Assembly (NCBI GenBank): GCA_903945175.1
Contig: CAJAUM010000110.1
Coordinates: 1-64,000 of the forward strand
Length of the DNA stretch: 64,000 nt
DNA from: an uncultured Bacteroidales bacterium
Lineage (GTDB): Bacteria; Bacteroidota; Bacteroidia; Bacteroidales; FEN-979
Reading direction: 5' to 3'
Positions 43,573-52,901 of this stretch are shown here, in pieces. The notes under the pieces are model-generated. The model was not told the DNA's origin. It made no database searches and worked only from the letters and a program-made list of their open reading frames with translations. Positions within the stretch are counted from its first letter, which is position 1. Every line of letters begins with the position of its first letter. The translations under genes were made by a program, and so were the position numbers.

Positions 43573-44553
43573 ATGGCTCAAATAACGCGAATCGGGGTCA
43601 TGACATCCGGCGGTGATTCTCCTGGAATGAATGCCGCCATCAGGGCGGTGGTGCGGACGGCCATATTCTGCGGCCTGGATGTGTATGGTATCTACCGCGG
43701 CTATGAAGGGATGATCGATAACCAGATTGAACAGATGTACAGTAATTCTGTTTCCAACATCATCCAGCGGGGCGGAACCATCCTGAAAACTGCACGAAGC
43801 AAGCGTTTCATGGAGTACAGCGGTCGTTTGCAGGCATACAATAATCTCAGGGCGCATAACATTGATGCATTGGTTGCCATTGGAGGAAACGGCACCTTCA
43901 CAGGCGCTTCCTTATTTGATAAGGAATTTAACTTCCCCATCATCGGGTTGCCTGGTACGATTGACAATGATCTCTATGGAACCGACGCCACCATTGGCTA
44001 CGATACCGCGGTGAACACGGTTGTGGAGGCGGCCGATAAGATCAGGGATACCGCAAATTCCCATGAGCGGCTCTTTTTTATCGAGGTGATGGGCCGCGAT
44101 GCCGGCTTTATTGCCCTGCGAAGCGGCATTGCCTGCGGTGCCGAGTTCATTCTCGTTCCCGAAACTACGACCTACATCGACAACCTTGCACGCCTGCTTA
44201 AGCACGACTGGCGCAAAAGCAAGACTTCGGGGATCGTCATTGTGGCCGAAGGTGATGATATGGGTGGCGCCTATGAGGTCGCCAAAAAAGTGAAGGAAAA
44301 ACTTCCTGAAATGGATGCCCGGGTCACCATCCTTGGCCATATTCAGCGTGGCGGAGCCCCAAGTCAGTTCGACCGCGTACTGGCCAGTTCCCTGGGATTC
44401 CTTGCAGTGAAAGGATTGCTGGAGGGTCATCGTGGCGAGATGGCCGGTATTGTAAACAAAGAGGTGGTTTATACGCCGTTTGAAAAGGCCATCAAACATC
44501 ATAAGGATATCAACAAAGAGATGCTGGAAATGTCGCGCATCCTCGCACTTTAA
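43573..44553 (+). CDS. pfkA: 6-phosphofructokinase
   Basis: PfkA phosphorylates fructose-6-phosphate. The 326-residue protein has the N-terminal phosphate loop TSGGDSPGMNAA, GTIDNDLYGTDATIGYDTA with the catalytic Asp pair, and MGRDAGFIAL and GAEFILVPE. In the usual GGDGS motif, whose Asp (Asp103 of E. coli PfkA) coordinates Mg2+, it reads GGNGT with Asn106. The glycines that distinguish ATP- from pyrophosphate-dependent enzymes are present (ATP type). The Asn is odd. priA follows 20 bp later. Confidence 0.93.
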   Translation: MAQITRIGVMTSGGDSPGMNAAIRAVVRTAIFCGLDVYGIYRGYEGMIDNQIEQMYSNSVSNIIQRGGTILKTARSKRFMEYSGRLQAYNNLRAHNIDALVAIGGNGTFTGASLFDKEFNFPIIGLPGTIDNDLYGTDATIGYDTAVNTVVEAADKIRDTANSHERLFFIEVMGRDAGFIALRSGIACGAEFILVPETTTYIDNLARLLKHDWRKSKTSGIVIVAEGDDMGGAYEVAKKVKEKLPEMDARVTILGHIQRGGAPSQFDRVLASSLGFLAVKGLLEGHRGEMAGIVNKEVVYTPFEKAIKHHKDINKEMLEMSRILAL

Positions 44554-44573
44554 AGCCCTAACGCCTCCTTTAT

Positions 44574-47072
44574 TTGGAACGGATCACCCTGTTTGCTGAT
44601 GTTTTATTGCCGCTCCCGGTTGGTGCCACATTTACCTACCGCATTCCCTATGAGCTGAATTCACAGGTGAAGGAGGGTATCCGCGTACTGGTTCAGTTTG
44701 GCGCCAGGAAAATATATACGGCGCTGATCCTTCGGATTCATCAGGAAGTTCCCAAAGAACATGTTCCCAAATACATCCTGTCAGTACTGGATGAAGAGCC
44801 GATCGTATCTGCTGTTCAGTTCAAATTCTGGCAGTGGCTGGCCGATTATTACCTCTGCTATAAAGGGGAGGTGATGAACGCTGCATTGCCATCGGCCCTT
44901 AAATTGGCCAGTGAATCTAAAATTGCTTTAAACCCGGTGCTTCCCGATGATCTTTCCGTATTAAATGAAAAGGAGCTGCTCCTGGTTGAGGCCCTTCACA
45001 ATCGCAAAACGATTGCCATTTCCGAGGTGGCAAAAATCCTGGACCAGCAGAAGACCATTCCTGTGATTAAAACCCTGATCGAGAAAGGATTTATCCTGCC
45101 CGAAGAGGAGTTAAATGACCCCTATAAACCAAAACGTGAAGGTTTTGTGAGGCTGACTCCTGAATATGTCCATGATGAAGAGAGGTTGAAGGTGTTGTTT
45201 GACCAGCTCGAAAAGCGCGCTAAAAAACAACTCGAAATTGTCATGACCTTCATCCGGATTTCCCGGTATGGATTTGGGACGCTGAAAGAGGTAAAACGAC
45301 TTGATTTACTAAGGCAATCGAAAGGTAGTTCAGCCCAGCTCGAACTCCTCATCACCAGGGGAGTTTTTGAAACCTACGAAAAACTTGTCAGCAGATTTAA
45401 TGCATCCTGGGAGGAGTCCGCCACGGAGCTGATCGAACTCACGGATAGCCAGCAAGAGGCCCTTGACAGGATCAGGGCGGCTTTTGAGACCAAAGAGGTT
45501 GTATTGTTGCACGGCGTGACCTCCAGCGGAAAGACCGAACTCTATATTAAATTGATCCGTGAGGTCATTGACCAGGGAAAGCAGGTGTTGTTCATGCTGC
45601 CCGAAATTGCTCTTACAACACAGATAATAAGCAGGTTGCGTAAGTATTTCGGCAACAGGGTCGGCGTATATCATTCACGTTTCAATGTGCATGAACGGGT
45701 CGAAATCTGGCATGCCGTGCTCGAAAATGACCTTCCCCGAACTGAAAAGCGGCAATTTGATATCATACTTGGGGCCCGCTCATCTGTATTTCTTCCCTTT
45801 TCGAATCTCGGCCTTGTTGTGGTCGATGAGGAGCATGACGCCTCCTTTAAACAGATGGATCCCGCCCCGCGTTACAACGGCCGCGATGCAGCCATACTCC
45901 TGGCGCAACTTCATGGCGCCAAAACCCTGTTGGGGTCAGCCACACCCTCGGTTGAAACCTATTCCAATGCCGTGCAGGGGAAATATGGACTTGTTGAATT
46001 ATCTGAACGGTATGCCAACATGGAAATGCCTTTGATCCAGGTCGTCAATGTGAAGGAGTCGATGCGTCAGGGATTGATGAAAAGCCACTTTTCCCAGGAG
46101 TTACTGAACCAGATGGAAACAGCATTGTCAAATGGGGAACAGGCCATTCTTTTTCAGAACCGGCGGGGCTTTTCTCTGCGGCTTGAGTGCGATGTCTGTC
46201 ATTGGATGCCCGCTTGTAAAAACTGTGATGTCTCCCTGGTCTATCATAAAAAAATTAACCAGCTTCGTTGCCACTATTGTGGTTACGTGGCGCAGATTCC
46301 TGATCGATGCCCTGAGTGCCAGAGCGTAAATGTTAAAATGCGGGGTTTTGGTACCGAAAAGGTGGAGGAGGAGCTGGGCGCAATCTTTCCGAAAGCCAGG
46401 ATTGCGCGTATGGATCTGGATACAACACGAAGCAGGCATTCGCTTCAGCAGATCATCGGTGATTTTGAAGCAAAGAAAATCGATGTCCTGGTTGGAACCC
46501 AGATGGTGACCAAAGGGCTCGATTTCGACAATGTGAGTCTGGTTTGCGTGCTGAATGCCGATAACATGCTGAGTTATCCCGATTTCAGGGCTGTTGAACG
46601 CAGTTTTCAACTCATGGCCCAGGTCAGTGGTCGCTCAGGCAGAAAGTATAAACAAGGGAAGGTGATCATCCAAACCAATAACCCTGACCAGATGGTGATC
46701 AGGTTTGTTGTGAAAAATGACTATCAGGCCATGTTCAGGCAACAGCTGGTGGAAAGACAGAAATTCAAATACCCGCCCTTCACGCGCCTCGTATTGTTGC
46801 GGCTGAAACACAAGGATCCTGATTTATTGAACAGGGCTGCAGATGAACTTGCATCCTCGCTGCGAATAATATTCGGGAAACGAATTCTTGGTCCTGAATT
46901 TCCGGTCGTATCAAGAATTATGAACTATTACATTAAACACATCCTTTTCAAGATTGAACGCGGCATCTCCTCTGGATCAATGAAGAGCAGAATGGTGGAG
47001 GAGATCGGAAAATTTCAGCAAAATCCGGAGTACAGGCCGGTGAAGGTCATTATGGACGTTGATCCGCAGTAG
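44574..47072 (+). CDS. priA: Primosomal protein N' (replication restart helicase)
   Basis: PriA reloads the replicative helicase at stalled forks. The 832-residue protein starts at a TTG. It has the N-terminal 3'-binding region (MERITLFADVLLPLP), Walker A HGVTSSGKTELY (~residues 313-324), DEEH box (418-421), the zinc-binding cysteines (CDVCHWMPACKNCD and CHYCGY, CPECQ) and the helicase C-terminal domain with VSGRSGRKYK. No ATG would include the N-terminal DNA-binding motif. Its 3' end overlaps the convergent ftsB-like gene by 23 bp. Confidence 0.97.
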   Translation: MERITLFADVLLPLPVGATFTYRIPYELNSQVKEGIRVLVQFGARKIYTALILRIHQEVPKEHVPKYILSVLDEEPIVSAVQFKFWQWLADYYLCYKGEVMNAALPSALKLASESKIALNPVLPDDLSVLNEKELLLVEALHNRKTIAISEVAKILDQQKTIPVIKTLIEKGFILPEEELNDPYKPKREGFVRLTPEYVHDEERLKVLFDQLEKRAKKQLEIVMTFIRISRYGFGTLKEVKRLDLLRQSKGSSAQLELLITRGVFETYEKLVSRFNASWEESATELIELTDSQQEALDRIRAAFETKEVVLLHGVTSSGKTELYIKLIREVIDQGKQVLFMLPEIALTTQIISRLRKYFGNRVGVYHSRFNVHERVEIWHAVLENDLPRTEKRQFDIILGARSSVFLPFSNLGLVVVDEEHDASFKQMDPAPRYNGRDAAILLAQLHGAKTLLGSATPSVETYSNAVQGKYGLVELSERYANMEMPLIQVVNVKESMRQGLMKSHFSQELLNQMETALSNGEQAILFQNRRGFSLRLECDVCHWMPACKNCDVSLVYHKKINQLRCHYCGYVAQIPDRCPECQSVNVKMRGFGTEKVEEELGAIFPKARIARMDLDTTRSRHSLQQIIGDFEAKKIDVLVGTQMVTKGLDFDNVSLVCVLNADNMLSYPDFRAVERSFQLMAQVSGRSGRKYKQGKVIIQTNNPDQMVIRFVVKNDYQAMFRQQLVERQKFKYPPFTRLVLLRLKHKDPDLLNRAADELASSLRIIFGKRILGPEFPVVSRIMNYYIKHILFKIERGISSGSMKSRMVEEIGKFQQNPEYRPVKVIMDVDPQ

Positions 47073-47364
47073 TGTCAATGACCAGAAAAACATCTTCTTT
47101 CACCTTTTTCATCAGGTAACGCTCCCGGGCAAACTTTTCAAGCTGAACGCTGTCACTTAATAACTGATGCGTCAATGTTGAATCTTTTTTTATCTCTTTC
47201 AGATAAAATTGTTTTTCAACATTTAACCCGTCTAATTTTTCCTGTAGGACATTCCTCGTCAGTAAATTGTTGCTGTCGAAAAAAACCATCCATACCACAA
47301 ACGCTACCGTCGTCAGGAAGTATTTGTTGATCAGGATTCGAAAGATGGCCTTGAGGATAGACAA
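47050..47364 (-). CDS. FtsB/DivIC-type septum-formation protein
   Basis: A 104-residue bitopic protein: short basic N-terminus, a membrane helix about residues 14-29, then a coiled-coil (LLTRNVLQEKLDGLNVEKQFYLKEI) and a conserved FARERYLMKKVKEDVFLVI tail. This is the FtsB/DivIC family, which works with FtsL and FtsQ in the divisome. It starts at a TTG codon. The heptamer array at 47365 begins right beside it. Confidence 0.88.
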   Translation of the reverse strand: MSILKAIFRILINKYFLTTVAFVVWMVFFDSNNLLTRNVLQEKLDGLNVEKQFYLKEIKKDSTLTHQLLSDSVQLEKFARERYLMKKVKEDVFLVIDTTADQRP

Positions 47365-47467
47365 TGGATTTTACGATTTACGATGTATGATTTATGATTT
47401 CCAAATTTGATTCAATTTACCACTGCTCCATTTCGCTACTTCGCTACATCACTATTTTGCTGCCGCG
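47365..47467 (-). repeat. Composite repeat array between ppk1 and ftsB-like gene
   Basis: 103 bp filling the whole gap. Next to the ftsB start, in the gene direction, are A-rich TAAATCG/TAAATCA 7-mers (47372-47399). Farther off is a block of about five 8-bp GTAGCGAA-like units (about 47421-47466). The layout (GC-richer units far, A-rich units near) matches the oxidase-operon arrays. Confidence 0.8.
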
Positions 47468-49522
47468 CTACACTTGTTCCTTCAAATAGTTATAGATCTC
47501 AACCTGTGAACGAATGGCAGGCCCTGCGGTTTTTTTATACTGGTTTTGTTTATTTGGCCCGATGATTCTTGCCTTGACATTGTCCGACATCTGGATGTCG
47601 AGGATTCGTTTAAGCTGCTCCTGAATACCTGGATCGTTAACGGGTGTTGCCACCTCGATACGGTTATCGAAATTACGGACCATCCAATCAGCAGAGGTAA
47701 GGTAGTATTTGTTAATTCCGCCATTACAAAAAACCAGAATACGGGCATGTTCCAGAAATCGGTCAACAATGCTGATCGCCTCAATGTTTTCGCTCAGGCC
47801 GGGAATCCCGGGAACAAGCGTGCAGATTCCCCGGATGATGAGCTTGATCTTAACACCCGCCTGGCTTGCCTTGTAAAGTTTTTTCACCATGGCCTCATCG
47901 ACGAGGCTGTTAAGTTTGATAATAACCCATGCCTCTTTGCCTGCAGTGGCATGGGTCATCTCATTCTGCAACATCTTAATATAAAAGTTACGCATATTGA
48001 CGGGAGCTACAACCAGCGATTTGAACTTAAAAGGGCGGTAACTCTCTTCGATCAGGTGAAAGGCGTTCACCACATCATTGCAAATCGTTTGATCTGCCGT
48101 AAGCAAACTTACATCTGAATAAACCTTTGCCGTGTCCTCATTGAAATTTCCTGTTCCGATAAAGGAGAAGAAAAAGTTGCTGTTGTTCTCCTTTCGCCGG
48201 ATCAGGATCAGCTTGCTGTGTACCTTAAACCCGGGGATGCTGTGGATCACCTTCACCCCCTCCTCACGCAGTCTTTCAGTCCAGAAAATGTTCGCCTCTT
48301 CATCAAAGCGAGCCTGGAGTTCCATGAATACGGTCACATACTTCCCATTCCTGGCTGCGTTGATCAGGGCATTGATGACACTCGAATTTTTTGCTGCCCG
48401 GTAAATCGTCATTTTGATCGATCGAACCTTTGGATCAATGGAGGCTTCGCGCAGCAGGTCAATGATGTATTGAAACGATTGAAATGGATAGTGCAGCATG
48501 ATGTCCTTCTGCCTGATGGAGGAAAGTATGCTCCGGTTTAGCGGCAGATCTTTGTGCATAAGCGGCACCAGTGGCTCATATTCAAGTTCACGGTGTCCAA
48601 GGTTTGGAAATCCCATAAAGTCCTTGAAGTTGTGGTACCGGCCGCCGCCCCGCATGGGGTCATCCTTGGTAATTTCAAGTCGTTTGGTTATGATCTTCAG
48701 CAGATCCTGGGGAATTGATTTATCATAAACAAACCGCACCGGGATCCCGCGCTTCCGCTGTTTCAGACTTTCGGTCATCACTTCGAGAAAACTCTTGGAA
48801 ACATCCGTATCAATGTCAATTTCGGCATCACGGGTAATCTTTACCGTATAAGCTGAAAATGTATCATAACCGAAGATGGAGAATATTTCGGAAAGACAGT
48901 ACCTGATGATGTCATCGAGCAGGATAATGAATCGCTTTTCCCCTTCGGTGGGAAGGATCAGGAACCTTGAGATGGTCTTTGTCGGCAATTCAATCAGCGC
49001 ATAATCATCCTTGAGGGCTTTATCCTTTCGCCCGATGGTAACGGCCAGGTAAATGGACTTGTCGCGAAGGGAGGAGATGTCGCGTAAACTGCTGATCATA
49101 ATGGGAAACAGTCCGACGCGTACCCGTTCCCTGAAATATTTACGCACGAATTTACCCTGGGATTCTGAAAGTTGCGTTTCGTTGACAATAAAAATATCAT
49201 GAAGTGCAAGATCCCCAAGGATTTTCTCATAAGCCTCCATAAATTCCCGTTCCTGGGTCTGAACCAGGGCACTGATCTCCTTCAGGGCTTTCTTTGGATT
49301 AACGGGCGTATCATATTGAAACCGTTCCACATTGAGCATGCGGTTCAGGGTGGCCACGCGAACACGGAAAAATTCATCCCGGTTGTTCGAGAAAATTCCC
49401 AGAAACTTCAAGCGTTCCAGCAACGGATTGCGCGAATCTGCCGCCTCCTGCAACACACGGCCATTGAAATAGAGCCAGTTCAGGTCGCGGTTCAGGATGG
49501 GGACTTTCTGTTTTACAGCCAT
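47468..49522 (-). CDS. ppk1: Polyphosphate kinase 1
   Basis: PPK1 makes inorganic polyphosphate from ATP. The 684-residue enzyme has LNRDLNWLYFNGRVLQEA at the N-terminus, the autophosphorylated His435 (GFKVHSKLIL) and a second catalytic motif (LTSADWMVRNFDNRIEV). It is the last gene of glyA-sixA-ppk1, its ATG one base from the sixA stop codon. Pairing of PPK with a SixA-like phosphohistidine phosphatase is common in bacteria and suggests phosphate-related regulation. Confidence 0.97.
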   Translation of the reverse strand: MAVKQKVPILNRDLNWLYFNGRVLQEAADSRNPLLERLKFLGIFSNNRDEFFRVRVATLNRMLNVERFQYDTPVNPKKALKEISALVQTQEREFMEAYEKILGDLALHDIFIVNETQLSESQGKFVRKYFRERVRVGLFPIMISSLRDISSLRDKSIYLAVTIGRKDKALKDDYALIELPTKTISRFLILPTEGEKRFIILLDDIIRYCLSEIFSIFGYDTFSAYTVKITRDAEIDIDTDVSKSFLEVMTESLKQRKRGIPVRFVYDKSIPQDLLKIITKRLEITKDDPMRGGGRYHNFKDFMGFPNLGHRELEYEPLVPLMHKDLPLNRSILSSIRQKDIMLHYPFQSFQYIIDLLREASIDPKVRSIKMTIYRAAKNSSVINALINAARNGKYVTVFMELQARFDEEANIFWTERLREEGVKVIHSIPGFKVHSKLILIRRKENNSNFFFSFIGTGNFNEDTAKVYSDVSLLTADQTICNDVVNAFHLIEESYRPFKFKSLVVAPVNMRNFYIKMLQNEMTHATAGKEAWVIIKLNSLVDEAMVKKLYKASQAGVKIKLIIRGICTLVPGIPGLSENIEAISIVDRFLEHARILVFCNGGINKYYLTSADWMVRNFDNRIEVATPVNDPGIQEQLKRILDIQMSDNVKARIIGPNKQNQYKKTAGPAIRSQVEIYNYLKEQV

Positions 49523-49523
49523 G

Positions 49524-50018
49524 TTATTTCAACATCTTTGGAAATACAATAAACTCGCGGACGGCTTCGTTCGATGGAATTTCTTCCCACTTGTCCACAA
49601 GGAATGAAAGGCAAACGATACAGGATGTAGGCATAGCTTCTATCCCGGGATGTAAAAAAAGGTTCGCCAGATTGGTTATGGTCGGATTGTGCCCGAAAAT
49701 CATCAACGAGTTGAGGTCGCTGGATGTACCGTAAATGATATCAAGTATCCGGTCATAATAACCATCGTAAATTTTCCGGTCGATCTTGATCTTATTAACC
49801 GGATAGTTCAATCCTTCAGCCACTATTTTTGCTGTTTCGAAGGCACGAACAGCCGGGCTCGAAATAATCAGATCGATGGAGCTCTCCCGTTTCAGAAGAA
49901 AATCCACGATCAACTTTGTATTTTTGACACCCTTGGGGATCAGCGGACGGTCGGCATCCGAAACCCCCGGTTCATCCCAGGAAGCCTTGGCGTGGCGAAC
50001 TAAATATATAGTTTTCAT
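49524..50018 (-). CDS. sixA: SixA-type histidine phosphatase
   Basis: A 164-residue protein of the histidine phosphatase superfamily: N-terminal RHAKASWDEP (catalytic His in RHA), a conserved Arg region (SSPAVRAFETA), and FGHNP carrying the second His. It is short, like SixA, which removes phosphate from phosphohistidine in phosphorelays. The ATG overlaps the glyA stop by one base and the stop abuts ppk1. Confidence 0.87.
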   Translation of the reverse strand: MKTIYLVRHAKASWDEPGVSDADRPLIPKGVKNTKLIVDFLLKRESSIDLIISSPAVRAFETAKIVAEGLNYPVNKIKIDRKIYDGYYDRILDIIYGTSSDLNSLMIFGHNPTITNLANLFLHPGIEAMPTSCIVCLSFLVDKWEEIPSNEAVREFIVFPKMLK

Positions 50019-51298
50019 CAATAGGCAAATAAGGGGAACTCTGCCATCATCTCATTGACCTTTTTGCCCACCTTGATGATTTTGGCTTCATTTTCAATAT
50101 CACCGATCACTTCATCAATCAAAGTGACAATTTTGCTCATATGTTTTTCCTTCAATCCACGGGTGGTGATGGCGGGTGTGCCGACACGCAACCCTGAGGT
50201 CTGGAATGGCGAGCGTGTGTCGAAGGGAACCATGTTCTTATTGACGGTAATATCAGCTTTCACCAAGGTGTTTTCAACCTGTTTTCCTGTGATGTTCGGA
50301 AATTTCGTCCTCAGGTCGATCAGCATCAGGTGGTTATCTGTTCCGCCTGAAATGACATGATAGCCTTTGTCGATAAATGCTTTGGCCATGGCTGAAGCAT
50401 TTTTCTTCACCTGGATGATATAGTCCATGTATTCGTCAGACAATGCCTCGTAAAATGATACGGCCTTGGCGGCAATCACATGTTCAAGCGGCCCGCCCTG
50501 AATCCCAGGGAATACGGCTGAATCAAGCATCTGCGACATCATTTTGATCTCGCCCTTCGGGGTGGTCACTTTCCATGGATTTTCAAAATCCTTGCCCATC
50601 AGGATCATGCCGCCCCTGGGGCCGCGCAAGGTCTTGTGGGTTGTCGTGGTCACAATATGGCAATAGGGTAGCGGATCGTTTAAAAGTCCCCGGGCGATCA
50701 GTCCGGCCGGGTGTGCAATGTCGGCCAGAAGCAACGCCCCGATGCTGTCAGCTATGTTGCGCATCCTGCGGTAATCCCAGTCACGCGAATAGGCAGAAGC
50801 GCCTGCAATGATCAGTTTGGGCCTGATAGACAACGCCTTCTCTTCCATTTTATCATAATCAATCACCCCCGAATCCTGCTCTACCTGGTATGCTACGGCT
50901 TTGTAAAGGATTCCCGATGAATTCACCGGGGAGCCATGCGAGAGATGGCCGCCATGTGAAAGATCCAGCCCCATAAAGGTATCGCCTGGTTTGAGGCAGG
51001 TCATCAAAACCGCCATATTGGCCTGGGCGCCGGAATGAGGTTGTACATTGACCCACTCGGCATTAAACAGGGCCTTGGCCCGATCGATGGCGAGTTGCTC
51101 TGATTCATCCACGTTCTGACAACCTCCGTAATATCGTTTGCCTGGATAGCCCTCTGCATACTTGTTGGTCAGGCATGAGCCCATGGCCTTCAGCACCTGG
51201 TCGCTGACAAAATTTTCCGATGCAATCAACTCCAGCCCGCTGGTTTGTCGATGCAATTCATGCTTGATGACCCTGAAAATCGCACTGTCTTTTTTCAT
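50018..51298 (-). CDS. glyA: Serine hydroxymethyltransferase
   Basis: GlyA interconverts serine and glycine with tetrahydrofolate (PLP enzyme) and supplies one-carbon units. The 426-residue protein has the N-terminal [34 protein letters not shown], and the PLP lysine in [17 protein letters not shown]. It has a -7 box at 51358-51365 and leads the glyA-sixA-ppk1 operon. Confidence 0.98.
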   Translation of the reverse strand: MKKDSAIFRVIKHELHRQTSGLELIASENFVSDQVLKAMGSCLTNKYAEGYPGKRYYGGCQNVDESEQLAIDRAKALFNAEWVNVQPHSGAQANMAVLMTCLKPGDTFMGLDLSHGGHLSHGSPVNSSGILYKAVAYQVEQDSGVIDYDKMEEKALSIRPKLIIAGASAYSRDWDYRRMRNIADSIGALLLADIAHPAGLIARGLLNDPLPYCHIVTTTTHKTLRGPRGGMILMGKDFENPWKVTTPKGEIKMMSQMLDSAVFPGIQGGPLEHVIAAKAVSFYEALSDEYMDYIIQVKKNASAMAKAFIDKGYHVISGGTDNHLMLIDLRTKFPNITGKQVENTLVKADITVNKNMVPFDTRSPFQTSGLRVGTPAITTRGLKEKHMSKIVTLIDEVIGDIENEAKIIKVGKKVNEMMAEFPLFAY

Positions 51299-51357
51299 AA
51301 AGGGTAAAATTTGGAAGATAAAATATCGTTGAATCTATTAAAGCTCTTTCGGAGGAA

Positions 51358-51365
51358 CAAAAGTA
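51358..51365 (-). promoter_or_regulatory. glyA: -7 box (TACTTTTG) of glyA
   Basis: A TAnnTTTG match on the minus strand, 59 bp before the glyA ATG. Confidence 0.55.
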
Positions 51366-51415
51366 GAATTATTTCAGATAAAATTGGGATATTTGCCGTG
51401 AAAAGTCAAATCTAA

Positions 51416-52768
51416 ATGCTAAACTTCCATTCCCGACGGTTTCACTCCTCATTTGTCACGCGTCACGCATTATTTGTCATTTGTCATTCGTCATTTGTCA
51501 TTCGTTATGCGTCATTGCTTTTCCTCTTCCTTTCCTCATCCCTCTTCGCTCAGCCCGATGCAAGCCGGAATATTCGGATCAAACTCGGATCAGATCCATC
51601 AAAAGCAAGTTCAGCCCTGAGCGGCCTTAATCCCTTCGTGCCAGTTACCATTAATCCCGGAGTACCAGTAACGCTGACAGCTGAATATGGTAAGATCGGG
51701 ACCCCGGTATACATTGCTGAGGACGGCGTGAGCCCCGGCTATGATATTCTTTTTCCTTTCTCTTTCTTTGGGAAGCAATACAGTAAATTTTATATTGGGG
51801 CCAATGGTTGGATTAGCTTTAGCCCCAATCCGCAGGCTGTAGGAGTTGATGTTATCTTTTCGATACCCAGTTCTGGTAATCAAGAAATCCCGCGAAATTG
51901 CATTCTTGGTCCTTTGGTACTTTTAGCTCCTGAAGGAGCCGGCAGTCCATACATCTATTTTGATACGATCGGAGAGGCGCCAAATCGCAAATTGGTTGTC
52001 ATGTGGTGTCAGTGCCCCATGTATGCCTGCAATGATTTAACGGTTACTTTCCAGATCATTCTATATGAAACATCAAATATTATAGAGACCCATATTTCCC
52101 GCAAACCAGAATGCACCACGCTTACCTTTGATGGCTTTTCAACATTGGGGGTTTTGGATGGAAATGTATATGATTCAAAGGGGTTTCCTGTTCCTGGTAA
52201 AAATAATACCTTGTGGGAGGCAGACAAAGAAGCATGGAGATTTGAACCCAATGCTTCCCAGGATATTTACAATATTATCCAAAATATTGATTATCAATTA
52301 ATTCCCATCACACCCCCCGGTGATAAGATCGAATACCGCTGGTACGAAGGATCCAATACGGAACCTTTTTCCTTTGATCAAACGGTGGTGGTGGTGCCCA
52401 ATGAGACTACAACGTATCTTGTCTCCGCGACCATTTGTAATGGAGAAACCTTCACCGAAACGGTTACAGTTACTGTTAAACCGGATATTCCCAATGCGTT
52501 TAACCCCGGCAGCCCCATCGATGGAAACAGAACATTCAAGATTTTTGGCACGCCTCCGGAGAACATTACCAAGTACAACATTAAAATTTATAACCGCTGG
52601 GGTCAGATGGTTTTCATCTCTAACGACATTGAGCAGCCCTGGGATGGATCGATCAACAACAATGAGATTGATAAATGCCCTGAAGGCGTTTATGTTTGGG
52701 TGATCTATTACGAGAATGCCAATAAAACAAAGGTTACCAATAAAGGAACCGTAACACTTTTTCGATAA
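51416..52768 (+). CDS. Secreted protein with gliding-motility type C-terminal domain
   Basis: A 450-residue exported protein. The signal peptide is unusually long (residues 1-45, ending LFAQ), and residues 12-32 are the translation of the heptamer array (SFVTRHA, LFVICHS, SFVIRYA). After it comes a nidogen-like or CUB-like beta region (~60-280), then a PKD-like segment with PNETTTYLVSA. The C-terminal ~90 residues are a type B T9SS sorting domain (IPNAFNPGSPIDGN, ... YNRWGQMVF, ... CPEGVYVWVI). Function unknown; probably a surface or adhesin-type protein. An alternative start is the TTG at 51515, just past the array, but that leaves a signal with no positive charge. Confidence 0.85.
   Translation: MLNFHSRRFHSSFVTRHALFVICHSSFVIRYASLLFLFLSSSLFAQPDASRNIRIKLGSDPSKASSALSGLNPFVPVTINPGVPVTLTAEYGKIGTPVYIAEDGVSPGYDILFPFSFFGKQYSKFYIGANGWISFSPNPQAVGVDVIFSIPSSGNQEIPRNCILGPLVLLAPEGAGSPYIYFDTIGEAPNRKLVVMWCQCPMYACNDLTVTFQIILYETSNIIETHISRKPECTTLTFDGFSTLGVLDGNVYDSKGFPVPGKNNTLWEADKEAWRFEPNASQDIYNIIQNIDYQLIPITPPGDKIEYRWYEGSNTEPFSFDQTVVVVPNETTTYLVSATICNGETFTETVTVTVKPDIPNAFNPGSPIDGNRTFKIFGTPPENITKYNIKIYNRWGQMVFISNDIEQPWDGSINNNEIDKCPEGVYVWVIYYENANKTKVTNKGTVTLFR
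51444..51516 (+). repeat. Translated heptamer array in a signal peptide
   Basis: About ten 7-bp units in register (ATTTGTC, ACGCGTC, ACGCATT, ATTTGTC twice, ATTCGTC, ATTTGTC, ATTCGTT, ATGCGTC). Because three 7-bp units equal seven codons, the reading frame stays open and repeats every seven residues. Confidence 0.92.
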
Positions 52769-52901
52769 GCCGAATCCGGCACATTCACCGTTTCTGTGAA
52801 ACAGCCACCCTGAGTGCCCGGTGTTTTCAAATTGTTAATAAAAACCCCCAGGATTTAGTATTACCTTTTGCTGTTTTTCCAAAAAAGCATAAAACAGCAA
52901 T

